NCBI GenBank assembly: GCA_017504405.1
Contig: JAFVRG010000009.1
Location: forward strand, 1-49,383
DNA: 49,383 nucleotides
Source: Clostridia bacterium
GTDB lineage: Bacteria; Bacillota; Clostridia; Oscillospirales; CAG-272
Direction of reading: 5' to 3'
The translations under genes were made by a program, and so were the position numbers. Positions within the stretch are counted from its first letter, which is position 1; each line of letters starts with the position of its first letter. Shown here one piece after another: positions 18,619 to 27,267 of this stretch. A model generated the notes under the pieces. That model searched no databases. It was not told where the DNA came from and saw only the letters and a program-made list of their open reading frames with translations.

Positions 18619-20742
18619 TTAATAAAATATGACCGATATTTCCTCAGGATACGTTATATGAGGCTTTTCGTTCTCTTTCATTTCGCATATTACCTTACCG
18701 TACGGTGTCAGTAGCTCTGCCTTTGCGTAGCTCATACCCAGAAGTGACGGTGAGATTCGCAGCTCTCTCATACCGGGCCTTGTAATTTCCATACCCATCA
18801 ATGCCTTTGGCAGTGAATAGAGCGGAGTTCCCCCCCATGCGTGGCTGTGGTCGAAGAGATACGTCGGTTCGGGAGCTACAAAGCCCTCTACCAATCCCTT
18901 TGAGCACTCACGGACGGGTGCTTTCCAGCGTTCAAGTATTTTCAACGTATACTGTTCTCTTAATCCGAGACGGTAAACCGCCTCCAATAAGTAATGTGCA
19001 AAATACGGCTGATACTCCCCTTGAATCTCATCCGACATAATCTTTCTTATCAATTCCTTTGCGAGCTTGTCATCGCAGACGCCAAAATAGGCGGCAAGAA
19101 TATTTGAGTGCTTGATATAATACCGCTTTTCGCTGTTTTCAGGCATGAATATTCCAAGCAAATGCTGTGGGGTAGGAGTATTCAGACCTTCAAAATAAAT
19201 ACCTTTTTCGGCATCGAACAGCGAGCCGTTGATAGCTGCACGCAGCTTTGCTCTCCTGTCAGCACAGTTATTTGCAATATCGGGCATAGAAAGCTCGTTG
19301 AAAATTTTTTCCGCATATCCGAGCGCTCCGAAATAAAACATATTCAAGCAGGTTTGTCCGAGAGCCTTGGGCGGATGATGCATAGTTAATCCGTCAATGT
19401 ATATCCAATCTATGAACATATAATCGGGAGGAGTTTCCAGCAATCCGTTATCTCCGATATAGGATTCAAAGCGTTTTAAAAGAAGGATAAGAGCATTCTT
19501 GCAGCTTTCAAGCAATTCCCGATTTCCCGTTGCCATATATACGTCATAGAGCATTTTGACAAAAATCAGGCTGTACGTAGTGTGAAACATTCTGCCGTCA
19601 TGCCGTTCAAGCATCACCGCAGTTCGAATGAGATCAAATTCCGAAAGCCGCATATCGCCAAAGGAAAATAAGGTCATAAGACTTTCAACGTAATAATCCC
19701 CCGTACAGGCGAGAGGCTCGCAGTGCCTCGGGCTGTCCAGATGATGCGTCTGCCGACAAATTTTGAGCGTGTGCTGACAGGTTTTCAGCACAAGATTTAA
19801 GTCCTCATCGCTTGTGACGGTATTTGCTTCCTCGTAAACGGGATAATGGGTTGCAATCAATCCAACGGTTAACCGTGAATTATGCTCCGAGGAATTTTTG
19901 CATTGTACAACTATTTTTCCGACGCTGTGTAAATAAAATCCCCGATACTCGCCGTCGCTTGAGAAAATCACGGATTCGGGCTTCGCCCTGGAGGTGTCCT
20001 CAAGCTCGCTACACGTAATTTGCGCAAATAAATCCCCTGAAGCTTCGGCTCTGACGTGTATGAAACCGCCCCAGATTTTATCAAGCTCTAATACAACGGT
20101 CTTCTCCTCATGAGGAGAAAGCGTGATGTCACATCCATTCGGAAGAAGCTCAAATTCTATGCGAGTAGGAATAGGGGCTGTTGAGGTATTCCATATATTC
20201 TCAATTTCCTCGGCATATACAAATTCGTCCGGCTCTATTCTACCGTCAAATTCCCGTGCAGAAAGGTAAGCGCCGTTGTTTCTCACACGCCAGCTTTTAT
20301 CGGTTGATATTTGCTCTTGCGTTCCGTCTGCAAAGGTAATAATAGCGGAAAGCATAAAGCCTCCGCGGCCTCTTGAATATTCACATATATGAATTGGAAT
20401 CATGCGCACTCTGGCAAAAAAATCAAGTGTAAATGAATCGGGGTGTATCGTTTTCTCATAGGAATAAAAATTATCTCTGGGCGTCTCATTACCGATAAAA
20501 TCCCCGCCGACACAAGCAGGTCCGGTTGCAACGAGCCGTTCGTTGCAAAAGAGCTGAAAGACTGTATCTCCGCTGAAGCGAAGTTGAACAGAAAGTATTT
20601 CTTTATCAAAGGTATATTTTTTTCGGAATTCGGCAACTGTATGATTTCCGACGGAGTGATCGAGAAAACCGCTGCAAATCGTGTTCTGCCTTTTCGGATA
20701 TAAATTCTTCGGGAGCCAAATCCACTGTTCTGTGTGCATCAT
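18619..20742 (-). CDS. GH78-like alpha-L-rhamnosidase (six-hairpin), 707 aa
   Basis: N-terminal beta-sandwich domains (about 1-310) are followed by an (alpha/alpha)6 barrel. The motif SPRHCEPLACTGDYYVES (about 337-354) corresponds to the catalytic acid region usually written DCPQRDER-GWTGD in GH78, though with changes (H-C-E-P for Q-R-D-E). The C-terminal HSHAWGGTPLYSLPKALMG and RPGMRELRISPSLLG match the closing beta domain of the family. Without a signal peptide it should act in the cytoplasm. A GAGGAG site lies 9-12 nt before two adjacent ATGs (20742, 20739). Because the catalytic motif deviates, specificity for rhamnose is uncertain. Confidence 0.82.
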   Translation of the reverse strand: MMHTEQWIWLPKNLYPKRQNTICSGFLDHSVGNHTVAEFRKKYTFDKEILSVQLRFSGDTVFQLFCNERLVATGPACVGGDFIGNETPRDNFYSYEKTIHPDSFTLDFFARVRMIPIHICEYSRGRGGFMLSAIITFADGTQEQISTDKSWRVRNNGAYLSAREFDGRIEPDEFVYAEEIENIWNTSTAPIPTRIEFELLPNGCDITLSPHEEKTVVLELDKIWGGFIHVRAEASGDLFAQITCSELEDTSRAKPESVIFSSDGEYRGFYLHSVGKIVVQCKNSSEHNSRLTVGLIATHYPVYEEANTVTSDEDLNLVLKTCQHTLKICRQTHHLDSPRHCEPLACTGDYYVESLMTLFSFGDMRLSEFDLIRTAVMLERHDGRMFHTTYSLIFVKMLYDVYMATGNRELLESCKNALILLLKRFESYIGDNGLLETPPDYMFIDWIYIDGLTMHHPPKALGQTCLNMFYFGALGYAEKIFNELSMPDIANNCADRRAKLRAAINGSLFDAEKGIYFEGLNTPTPQHLLGIFMPENSEKRYYIKHSNILAAYFGVCDDKLAKELIRKIMSDEIQGEYQPYFAHYLLEAVYRLGLREQYTLKILERWKAPVRECSKGLVEGFVAPEPTYLFDHSHAWGGTPLYSLPKALMGMEITRPGMRELRISPSLLGMSYAKAELLTPYGKVICEMKENEKPHITYPEEISVIFY

Positions 20743-20798
20743 TTTTTCAATTCTCCTCGTAATCGGATTTTCAGTAAAATAAGCTTTATTTTAAATAA

Positions 20799-20826
20799 GT
20801 TATAGCATAGATATGTATAGTTGCAA
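20799..20826 (-). promoter_or_regulatory. probable promoter of the GH78-like gene
   Basis: Minus-strand TTGCAA (20826-20821) and TATAAC (20804-20799), 16-nt spacer, about 57 nt before the start codon. Confidence 0.55.
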
Positions 20827-20925
20827 AGTATAATTTCGTAAAATTTGCTAAAATTTCTATTTTCCTGAAACCAATCCTGCTTTACTTTGCAAAAGGAGTG
20901 ATCCCTCCGCCAATCTTAGCAAAAA

Positions 20926-20953
20926 CAAAAACGCAACGCCAATTGGCGTTGCG
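20926..20953 (-). terminator. terminator of the tRNA-Ser gene
   Basis: On the minus strand, stem CGCAACGCC / GGCGTTGCG with loop AATT, followed by TTTTTG, just downstream of the tRNA. Confidence 0.85.
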
Positions 20954-20961
20954 CATTGCTT

Positions 20962-21049
20962 TGGCGGAGACGGTGAGATTCGAACTCACGTGCCGGTTAG
21001 GCAAACTGATTTCGAGTCAGCCCCGTTATGACCACTTCGATACGTCTCC
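20962..21049 (-). tRNA. tRNA-Ser (anticodon CGA)
   Basis: On the minus strand the acceptor stem GGAGACG pairs with CGTCTCC, the anticodon arm CTGA-CTCGAAA-TCAG shows CGA in the loop centre, there is a long class II variable arm, a T-loop GTTCGAATC, and CCA is encoded. It reads UCG codons. It has its own promoter and terminator. Confidence 0.95.
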
Positions 21050-21091
21050 ATAATTAGTAGGAAAAATAGTGATGCTTTCCCACACTCGCTA

Positions 21092-21120
21092 ATTGTATCA
21101 CAGAAAAAGAAATTTTGCAA
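21092..21120 (-). promoter_or_regulatory. promoter of tRNA-Ser
   Basis: Minus-strand TTGCAA (21120-21115), 17-nt spacer and TACAAT (21097-21092), about 43 nt before the mature tRNA. Confidence 0.6.
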
Positions 21121-21159
21121 TAGCTTTTTTAAATTTTACTGCAAAATTTATCAAAAATG

Positions 21160-21188
21160 TTTACAAAAGCGCTTATATATGATATTAT
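21160..21188 (+). promoter_or_regulatory. promoter of the DUF4965-dCMP deaminase-gpsA operon
   Basis: TTTACA (21160-21165), 17-nt spacer, TATTAT (21183-21188), 32 nt before the start at 21220. Confidence 0.65.
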
Positions 21189-21219
21189 TATAAGTAATAT
21201 TAGCTCCACGGAGGTGTGT

Positions 21220-23211
21220 ATGAAAGCATTAAGAGCGCCGGCTTACCCCCTGATTACCGTTGACCCACATTTCAGCATTTGGTCGGGTGCTGACAATCTT
21301 TACGATACCGTTACCCGCCACTGGTCGAGTGAGCGTCAGAATATGTACGGCACTGTCAAAATAGACGGAAAGCTGCATAAATTTATGGGAAAGCTCTATT
21401 GCGATGACCTATATGATTCAGAGCCGAGGACCTTGACGCAGAAAAGCGTTACTGTGCGCCCGCTTTCGACGGTTTACACCTTTGAAAACGAGAGTGTTCG
21501 CCTGACGGTTACGTTTATGACGCCGCTTTTGCCCGATGACCTTATGCTCCTATCACGTCCGGTTTCATATATGGCGTATACTATCGAATCGCTTGACGGC
21601 GCAGAGCATACAGTCGAGCTTGCTGTGCACCTCAACGGCAGTATAGCGATAAACAGACCCGAATTTGACCCGGACCAGACAATGACCTTCAAAAAATATG
21701 AGTGCGGAGCATATTGCGGCAGGGGAAATAAGGAAATTCTATCAAGAAGCGGTGATGCGCTCAATATTGATTGGGGTTATTTGCATATATTCGGCAACGG
21801 ATTTAAGCCCGTCATCCGTGATATGACTAATTTCCGCTTTGAGGCAGCAAACTGCGTGCGTGATGACCTTGCTGACGGCGAGTATCTCGCAAACAACGCA
21901 TACCCCTCAATCGGTCTTGTAAAATCGTATCAGGTTTGTCCTGATACCAAAGCAGACGATTTCCTTTGCATAGCGTATGACGATATACATTCAATTGATT
22001 ATTTTGGAGAGCATATCGACGCATATTATAAGAAGAACGGCGATACCTTCAAAGCCGTATGCAAAAAGGCTATCAGGGACTATGGAAAAATATCCAAAAA
22101 GGTTCTGCGTTTTGAGAAAAGGATGCTCACCGATGCACGGCGTGTGGGTGGCAGAAAATATGCAGACATTCTCTCCCTTGCGTACAGGCAGACAATTGCA
22201 GGGCACAAGCTCACGTATCATAACGGAGAGATGCAGTTTTTCTCAAAGGAATGCGGTTCAAACGGTTGCATAGCAACCGTAGACGTAACCTACCCGTCAA
22301 TTCCAATGTTCCTCAAATATAACCCCTCGCTTGTTTTTGCAATGCTCAATCCCGTATTCAGATATGCAGATATGAGCGACTGGAAATATGAATTTGCACC
22401 CCACGACGTCGGTACGTATCCGATGGCAACGGGACAGGTCTACGGATACGGAAAGACAGAGGCAGAGCAGAAATACGAGGAGCAGATGCCCGTAGAGGAA
22501 TGCGGAAATATGATAATCTGCACGGTTGCGGCTTGTCATGAGCTTAAGGATTATTCATATTTTAAAGAGCATAAAAAAATCCTCGCTAAATGGGCAGAAT
22601 ACCTCGCAGAGAACGGATACAATCCCGAAAATCAGCTCTGTACCGATGATTTTACAGGCAGAATGCCTCATAACTGCAACCTGTCGTTAAAGGCTATCGT
22701 GGCGCTCGGCGCTTATGCGAGAGCGTGTGAGCTGACGGGTGATACAGCTTCTGCACAAAAATACTCTGCGTTGGCTAAAAAATATGCAAAGCTTTGGGAA
22801 ACGGAAACATTGGACGGTGACCACCACCGCCTCGCCTTTGACAGAGAGGGAACATGGAGCTTAAAATATAATATAATCTGGGATAAGTATTTCGGACTCG
22901 GACTCTTTACCGAAGAGGTTTACAAGCGAGAGGTTGCGTATTATAAAACCAAGGTGACAAAATACGGCATTCCCCTCGACTGCCGAGGCAGTGTTACCAC
23001 CACCAACTGGCCTATGTGGACTACTGTGATGACAAAGGATGATGAGTATATGAAGGCAGTGGTTGACGGCATCTGGAATATGGCTGATGCAACGCCCGAC
23101 AGAGTTGCCTTTATTGACCTATATGACGTTGACAAATTGAAATGCCGTTCGTTCAGGGGCCGCACAGTACAGGGCGGACTGTTTGTAAATCTTCTTGATT
23201 TTGAGGCATAA
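21220..23211 (+). CDS. DUF4965/glutaminase-like (GtaA-type) six-hairpin protein, 663 aa
   Basis: The opening RAPAYPLITVDPHFSIWSGAD, followed by DTVTRHWSSERQNMYGTVKIDG, is the usual N-terminus of proteins built from DUF4964, DUF5127 and DUF4965/DUF1793, grouped with fungal glutaminase A. An N-terminal beta domain (about 1-290) leads into a helical barrel with FFSKECGSNGCIATVDVTYP and FAPHDVGTYPMATGQ. The ATG at 21220 has GGAGG 5 nt upstream; the longer frame from 21157 would begin inside the promoter. There is no signal peptide, unlike the secreted fungal enzyme. Biochemical activity in bacteria is not established; a glycosidase role is equally possible given the fold and neighbours. Confidence 0.8.
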   Translation: MKALRAPAYPLITVDPHFSIWSGADNLYDTVTRHWSSERQNMYGTVKIDGKLHKFMGKLYCDDLYDSEPRTLTQKSVTVRPLSTVYTFENESVRLTVTFMTPLLPDDLMLLSRPVSYMAYTIESLDGAEHTVELAVHLNGSIAINRPEFDPDQTMTFKKYECGAYCGRGNKEILSRSGDALNIDWGYLHIFGNGFKPVIRDMTNFRFEAANCVRDDLADGEYLANNAYPSIGLVKSYQVCPDTKADDFLCIAYDDIHSIDYFGEHIDAYYKKNGDTFKAVCKKAIRDYGKISKKVLRFEKRMLTDARRVGGRKYADILSLAYRQTIAGHKLTYHNGEMQFFSKECGSNGCIATVDVTYPSIPMFLKYNPSLVFAMLNPVFRYADMSDWKYEFAPHDVGTYPMATGQVYGYGKTEAEQKYEEQMPVEECGNMIICTVAACHELKDYSYFKEHKKILAKWAEYLAENGYNPENQLCTDDFTGRMPHNCNLSLKAIVALGAYARACELTGDTASAQKYSALAKKYAKLWETETLDGDHHRLAFDREGTWSLKYNIIWDKYFGLGLFTEEVYKREVAYYKTKVTKYGIPLDCRGSVTTTNWPMWTTVMTKDDEYMKAVVDGIWNMADATPDRVAFIDLYDVDKLKCRSFRGRTVQGGLFVNLLDFEA

Positions 23212-23220
23212 GGAGAGGTT

Positions 23221-23715
23221 ATGAAAAGACAAAATTACATAAATTGGAATGAATATTTTATGGGTGTTGCGCTTCTCGCTTCCAAGAGGAGCAAGGACCC
23301 AAGCACTCAGGTTGGTGCGTGTATTGTTGATACGGAAAATAAGATTCTTTCCACAGGCTACAACGGATTTCCCTACGGATGCTCTGATGATGAGTTTCCC
23401 TGGGAGCGCAGCGGAGATTTCGGCGATACTAAATACCCGTTTGTCGTTCACGCAGAGCTTAACGCCATTCTCAATGCAACGGGAAAGAATCTCATAGGCT
23501 CTAAAATTTACGTTGCACTTTTCCCTTGTAACGAGTGTGCAAAGGCTATCATTCAGAGCGGTATCAAGGAGGTTGTTTATCTCTCCGATAAATATGCCGA
23601 TACCGACGGAACTCTCGCATCAAAGAGAATGCTGCGTGCGGCAGGAGTAAAGCTGACACAGATGGAGCCGTCTGTTGACGCCATCACTCTTAATTTCAGG
23701 AAGGAAGATATATAA
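23221..23715 (+). CDS. deoxycytidylate (dCMP) deaminase, 164 aa
   Basis: Zinc motifs HAELNAIL (about residue 79) and PCNECAKAI (about 102) are those of cytidine/dCMP deaminases, and the start NWNEYFMGVALLASKRSKDP with STQVGACIVD fits ComEB-type dCMP deaminases that make dUMP for thymidylate synthesis. GGAG precedes the ATG, 9 nt after the DUF4965-type gene. Its TAA overlaps the gpsA ATG by one base, so the two are coupled. Confidence 0.93.
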   Translation: MKRQNYINWNEYFMGVALLASKRSKDPSTQVGACIVDTENKILSTGYNGFPYGCSDDEFPWERSGDFGDTKYPFVVHAELNAILNATGKNLIGSKIYVALFPCNECAKAIIQSGIKEVVYLSDKYADTDGTLASKRMLRAAGVKLTQMEPSVDAITLNFRKEDI

Positions 23716-24716
23716 TGAGAATTTCTGTTATAGGTAGCGGAAGCTGGGGCACAGCCCTCGCTCAGGTGCTCGCAGATAACGGCAATGACGTGTTGATATA
23801 CGGTGTTGTTGCAGAGGAAATTAACGATATAAACGAAAATCATAGAAATTCCAAGTTTTTTCCCAACGTTAATCTTAACAGCTCTCTGCGTGCAACTCTT
23901 AACTCAGAGGATTTAAAGGAATATAATGAACTGATTCTCGTTGTCGTTCCGACACAGTTCATTGAATCGGCGCTTCTCGCCGTAAAGCCCTATGTAACCG
24001 AGGAAACTGTAGTTGTAAATGCGGCTAAGGGCTTTGACTGGAACACCAATAAGAGAATAAGCGAAACTATACGTGATTTCTATTCGGATATAGACTATAA
24101 AGGACTTTGCTCGATAATTGGACCGAGTCACGCCGAGGAGGTGGTGGAGCGGAAGCTCACGGCGATATGCGCCGTGTCAACCGATAACGCTCTTGCTGAG
24201 AGGGTTCAGCGCATATTCTCAAATAATTATCTGAGGCTTTACGTTTCAAACGACGAAATAGGAGCAGAGTATGGCGTTGCTATTAAAAACGTAATAGCGA
24301 TTGCATCCGGAATACTTGAAGGACAGGGCTACGGCGATAATGCGAAGGCGGCACTCATAACGAGGGGCTTGCGTGAAATGGTAGAATACGGCGTATCCTT
24401 GGGAGCGAGCAAGGACACCTTCTTCGGTCTTACAGGCGTTGGCGACCTAATCGTTACCTGCTTCAGCCCTCTTTCCCGAAACTATCAGCTCGGTCTCACA
24501 ATAGGTAAGCTGAATTCCGCATCGCACGCAATGGACGGCAAATCCACAACAGTTGAGGGCGTTCACAGCTGTAAATCCGTACACGAGGATGCTGTTGCCA
24601 GAGGAATAGAGATGCCGATAGTAGACAGCGTTTACCGTGTTCTTTTTGAGGGCGCAGAGCCTAAAACTGAAATACAGCACCTTATGTCACGTGCCTTAAA
24701 GGCAGAAAAAATGTAA
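23715..24716 (+). CDS. gpsA: NAD(P)H-dependent glycerol-3-phosphate dehydrogenase, 333 aa
   Basis: The Rossmann motif is ISVIGSGSWGTALAQVLADNG at the N-terminus. The catalytic lysine lies in GVAIKNVIAIASGILEG, and GDNAKAALITRGLREM plus FFGLTGVGDLIVTCFSPLSRN complete the GpsA signature. It makes sn-glycerol-3-phosphate from dihydroxyacetone phosphate for phospholipids. Full length. Last gene of its operon, followed by a terminator. Confidence 0.95.
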   Translation: MRISVIGSGSWGTALAQVLADNGNDVLIYGVVAEEINDINENHRNSKFFPNVNLNSSLRATLNSEDLKEYNELILVVVPTQFIESALLAVKPYVTEETVVVNAAKGFDWNTNKRISETIRDFYSDIDYKGLCSIIGPSHAEEVVERKLTAICAVSTDNALAERVQRIFSNNYLRLYVSNDEIGAEYGVAIKNVIAIASGILEGQGYGDNAKAALITRGLREMVEYGVSLGASKDTFFGLTGVGDLIVTCFSPLSRNYQLGLTIGKLNSASHAMDGKSTTVEGVHSCKSVHEDAVARGIEMPIVDSVYRVLFEGAEPKTEIQHLMSRALKAEKM

Positions 24717-24718
24717 AT

Positions 24719-24748
24719 AAAAAAATCGGTTGAAAAACCGATTTTTTT
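24719..24748 (+). terminator. terminator after gpsA
   Basis: Stem AAATCGGTT / AACCGATTT, loop GAAA, with a run of seven T. Confidence 0.85.
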
Positions 24749-24763
24749 ATTATTATATAAAGA

Positions 24764-24791
24764 AAAAAGTCCGAGATAACTCGGACTTTTT
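24764..24791 (-). terminator. terminator after rplA
   Basis: Stem GTCCGAG / CTCGGAC, loop ATAA, A run on one side and T run on the other. On the minus strand it directly follows rplA and closes the ribosomal operon before any rplJ. Confidence 0.85.
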
Positions 24792-24805
24792 GAATTTGAA
24801 TTTTA

Positions 24806-25498
24806 TCAGACGAGCTTAGCGGAGTTAATCTTAACACCGGGGCCCATCGTAGATGCGAGAACGCAGCTCTTGATGTACTGACCCTTAGCAGATGCGGGCT
24901 TAGCCTTGATAATAGCACCCATAAGAGTATTGAAGTTCTCAGCGAGCTTATCTGCACCGAAGGAAGCCTTACCGATAGGGCAGTGAATGATGTTGGTCTT
25001 ATCAAGACGGTACTCAATCTTACCTGCCTTAGCCTCGGTAACTGCACGTGCAACGTCTATCGTAACAGTTCCTGCCTTGGGGTTAGGCATAAGTCCCTTA
25101 GGACCGAGAACCTTACCAAGACGTCCGATAACGCCCATCATGTCGGGGGTTGCGATTACAACGTCGAAATCAAACCAGTTCTCAGCAGTAATCTTGGTAA
25201 CCATATCCTCTGCGCCAACAAAGTCTGCGCCTGCATCGAGAGCAGCCTTAGCCTTATCTCCCTTTGCAAATACGAGAGTTCTTACGGTTTTGCCCGTTCC
25301 GTTAGGAAGAACGATAGCACCACGAACCTGCTGGTCAGCGTGACGGGAGTCAACGCCCAGACGAACGTGAATTTCAACGGTCTCGTCGAATTTAGCCTTA
25401 GCAGTCTGGCAAACGAGTGCGAGTGCCTCGGCGGGGTCATAGAGCTTTGACTTTTCAATCAAAGCAACACTGTCTTTATATTTCTTTCCCATTTTCAT
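24806..25498 (-). CDS. rplA: 50S ribosomal protein L1
   Basis: Length 230 aa is normal. Characteristic stretches include [45 protein letters not shown] and [17 protein letters not shown]1 binds 23S rRNA at the E site and can repress its own mRNA. A GGAGG site precedes ATG 25498. It is the last gene of the rpmG-secE-nusG-rplK-rplA cluster. Confidence 0.98.
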   Translation of the reverse strand: MKMGKKYKDSVALIEKSKLYDPAEALALVCQTAKAKFDETVEIHVRLGVDSRHADQQVRGAIVLPNGTGKTVRTLVFAKGDKAKAALDAGADFVGAEDMVTKITAENWFDFDVVIATPDMMGVIGRLGKVLGPKGLMPNPKAGTVTIDVARAVTEAKAGKIEYRLDKTNIIHCPIGKASFGADKLAENFNTLMGAIIKAKPASAKGQYIKSCVLASTMGPGVKINSAKLV

Positions 25499-25517
25499 TT
25501 CTCATAACCTCCAACTA

Positions 25518-25943
25518 TTAGTCTACCACAGTAATACCCATGCTACGAGCAGTACCTGCGATCATAGCCATAGCTGCCTCGATAGAGGAAGCGTTAAGGT
25601 CGGGCATCTTCTGTTCAGCGATTTTACGAACCTGCTCTTTGGTTATCTGAGCAACCTTGTTCTTGTTGGGGGCTGCGGATGCAGTCTCGATTCCGCATGC
25701 CTTCTTAATAAGAACGGGTGCGGGAGGAGTCTTAGTAATGAAAGTGAAGGAACGGTCAGCGTAAACTGTGATTACAACAGGGATGATAAGACCCATGTCG
25801 TTCTTAGTTCTCTCGTTGAATTCCTTGGTGAAGTTAGGAATAGATACACCGTACTGACCGAGCGCAGGACCGATAGGGGGCTGGGGAGTAGCCTTACCTG
25901 CGGGTATCTGCAATTTGATAAAACCCATAATTTTCTTAGCCAT
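25518..25943 (-). CDS. rplK: 50S ribosomal protein L11
   Basis: Length 141 aa. The motifs [20 protein letters not shown] and [15 protein letters not shown], and the C-terminal [20 protein letters not shown] are classical. L11 forms the GTPase-associated centre with 23S rRNA. GGAGG precedes the ATG; 19 nt separate it from rplA. Confidence 0.98.
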   Translation of the reverse strand: MAKKIMGFIKLQIPAGKATPQPPIGPALGQYGVSIPNFTKEFNERTKNDMGLIIPVVITVYADRSFTFITKTPPAPVLIKKACGIETASAAPNKNKVAQITKEQVRKIAEQKMPDLNASSIEAAMAMIAGTARSMGITVVD

Positions 25944-25974
25944 AATAATTTAACCTCCATTGTGGTGAATATTC

Positions 25975-26001
25975 GGGAGAATTAAGAAGAATTTTTCTCC
26001 C
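25975..26001 (-). promoter_or_regulatory. hairpin in the nusG-rplK gap
   Basis: GGGAGAA and TTCTCCC can pair around a 13-nt loop in the 90-nt gap before rplK. It could be a processing or regulatory hairpin; no T run follows, so it is not a terminator. Confidence 0.3.
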
Positions 26002-26033
26002 TCCCACGTAAAAGAATAAGACGGGCTGACGCC

Positions 26034-26576
26034 TTATTCAGCTATGCGAACATCCTTCGCCTCAACGATGATAGGAAATTCGCGTCTGTGTGTGGAAACA
26101 AGAACGGTAATTTCCTTCTTGTCCTCACTGATTTCCTGTACCTTACCCTCGAAGCCCTCGAAGGATCCGGATATAACGGTAACCATATCGCCGACCTTGA
26201 CGGAAAGCTCCTCGGAGTGCGTTTCAATATTGAACGCCTCAACCTCTTGGTCGGTGAGGGGAACGGGCTCTGAGCCGGGGCCAACAAAGCCTGTAACACC
26301 CGTAATGTTTCTGACTACGTGCCAGCTCTCGTCTGTCATAGTCATCTTAACAAGCACGTAACAGGGAAAGAGCTTGGTTTCAATAACCTTTTCTTCGCCC
26401 TTGTCGTTAGTTTCGACAGTGGTCTCAACAGGAATCTGGACATCGTAAATCAAGTGTCCGAGTCCACGGTTCTCAACTATCTTTTCAATGCTTGCCTTTA
26501 CCTTGTTTTCGTAACCTGAGTAAGTATGTGCAACGTACCATCTGGGACCGAGATTCATTTCATTGATGTTACTCAT
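26034..26576 (-). CDS. nusG: transcription termination/antitermination factor NusG, 180 aa
   Basis: The N-terminal NGN domain begins RWYVAHTYSGYENKVKASIE and includes FPCYVLVKMTM and VRNITGVTGFVG; the C-terminal KOW motif is VKVGDMVTVISGSFEGFEG. It links RNA polymerase with Rho or the ribosome. The ATG at 26576 is preferred: AAAGG lies 9 nt upstream, while an in-frame TTG at 26585 touches that site. It follows secE directly. Confidence 0.97.
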   Translation of the reverse strand: MSNINEMNLGPRWYVAHTYSGYENKVKASIEKIVENRGLGHLIYDVQIPVETTVETNDKGEEKVIETKLFPCYVLVKMTMTDESWHVVRNITGVTGFVGPGSEPVPLTDQEVEAFNIETHSEELSVKVGDMVTVISGSFEGFEGKVQEISEDKKEITVLVSTHRREFPIIVEAKDVRIAE

Positions 26577-26588
26577 AGCGTGCAACCT

Positions 26589-26864
26589 TTAGTTAAACAG
26601 TCTGGCAATTCCCTGAATTGCGAGTGTCAGACCGTAGTCAACAAGACCGATAGCCGCACTCAGTACAACGACTGATACTACAACTACCATCGTGCTCTTG
26701 CGCAGATCCTTGCCTGACATCCAAACGACCTTTTTCAGCTCGCTGAGTGATTCACGCCAGAACTTAGCAATTGCACGGCCCATACGGACGAAGAAATTGG
26801 GCTTATTCTTCTTTTTCTTGGGCTCCTTGGTTTCAGTGGATTTTGTTACTTCATTTTCTGCCAT
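26589..26864 (-). CDS. secE: preprotein translocase subunit SecE, 91 aa
   Basis: A charged, lysine-rich N-terminus (about 1-25) precedes the SecE signature FWRESLSELKKVVWMSGKDL and a single membrane span (about 58-83). This one-span form is typical of Firmicutes. It works with SecY and SecG. It sits between rpmG and nusG as usual. Confidence 0.95.
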   Translation of the reverse strand: MAENEVTKSTETKEPKKKKNKPNFFVRMGRAIAKFWRESLSELKKVVWMSGKDLRKSTMVVVVSVVVLSAAIGLVDYGLTLAIQGIARLFN

Positions 26865-26884
26865 ATCAATATCCTCTCAATAAA

Positions 26885-27034
26885 TTACTTTGTTTCTTTG
26901 TGCAAGGTGTGTTTGCGGCAGAAACGGCAGAACTTGTTCATTTCAAGTCTGTCAGGATCATTTTTCTTGTTTTTCATTGTGTCATAATTTCTTTGTTTGC
27001 ATTCTGTGCAAGCGAGTGTAATTTTGACTCTCAT
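26885..27034 (-). CDS. rpmG: 50S ribosomal protein L33, 49 aa
   Basis: The sequence starts [19 protein letters not shown] and ends [14 protein letters not shown]; the two CxxC pairs make this the zinc-binding (C+) form of L33. AGGAGG lies 7 nt before ATG 27034. It is the first gene of the secE-nusG operon. Confidence 0.97.
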   Translation of the reverse strand: MRVKITLACTECKQRNYDTMKNKKNDPDRLEMNKFCRFCRKHTLHKETK

Positions 27035-27176
27035 ATCGGCACCTCCTAATAGAATTTGGACTGTATGTCCCTTGCAATCGGCGTGTAGCCGTTGTACCTC
27101 CCTCAATGTCGGACGTTGTGTGCAGCTCGTCCCAGAAAAAAAGCACACAAAAAAAGCCCCCGACAGAGGTAATGAC

Positions 27177-27205
27177 AGTTTATCACACTTTTTCTGGTTT
27201 GTCAA
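27177..27205 (-). promoter_or_regulatory. promoter of the rpmG-secE-nusG-rplKA operon
   Basis: Minus-strand TTGACA (27205-27200), 17-nt spacer, TAAACT (27182-27177). The leader of about 135 nt contains a small hairpin (CGGC-TACAC-GCCG) and T-rich blocks, but no clear attenuator. Confidence 0.65.
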
Positions 27206-27233
27206 TACTTTTTTCAAAAATATTTAATATAAT

Positions 27234-27259
27234 ACGCACGCAACCAAAATTGCGTGCGT
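27234..27259. terminator. terminator of clpC, roughly symmetric
   Basis: Perfect 10-bp stem ACGCACGCAA / TTGCGTGCGT with loop CCAAAA. On the minus strand it follows clpC by 8 nt and is followed by TATTATATT; on the plus strand TTTTG follows. Confidence 0.7.
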
Positions 27260-27267
27260 TTTGTGTA

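Noticed and set aside
20962..21049. tRNA-Ser as integration site of an element
   Set aside because: No integrase, partial tRNA copy or direct repeat was seen nearby.
27060..27176. Attenuator or riboswitch in the rpmG leader
   Set aside because: T-rich blocks and small hairpins exist, but no stem directly precedes a T run and no known riboswitch core is seen.
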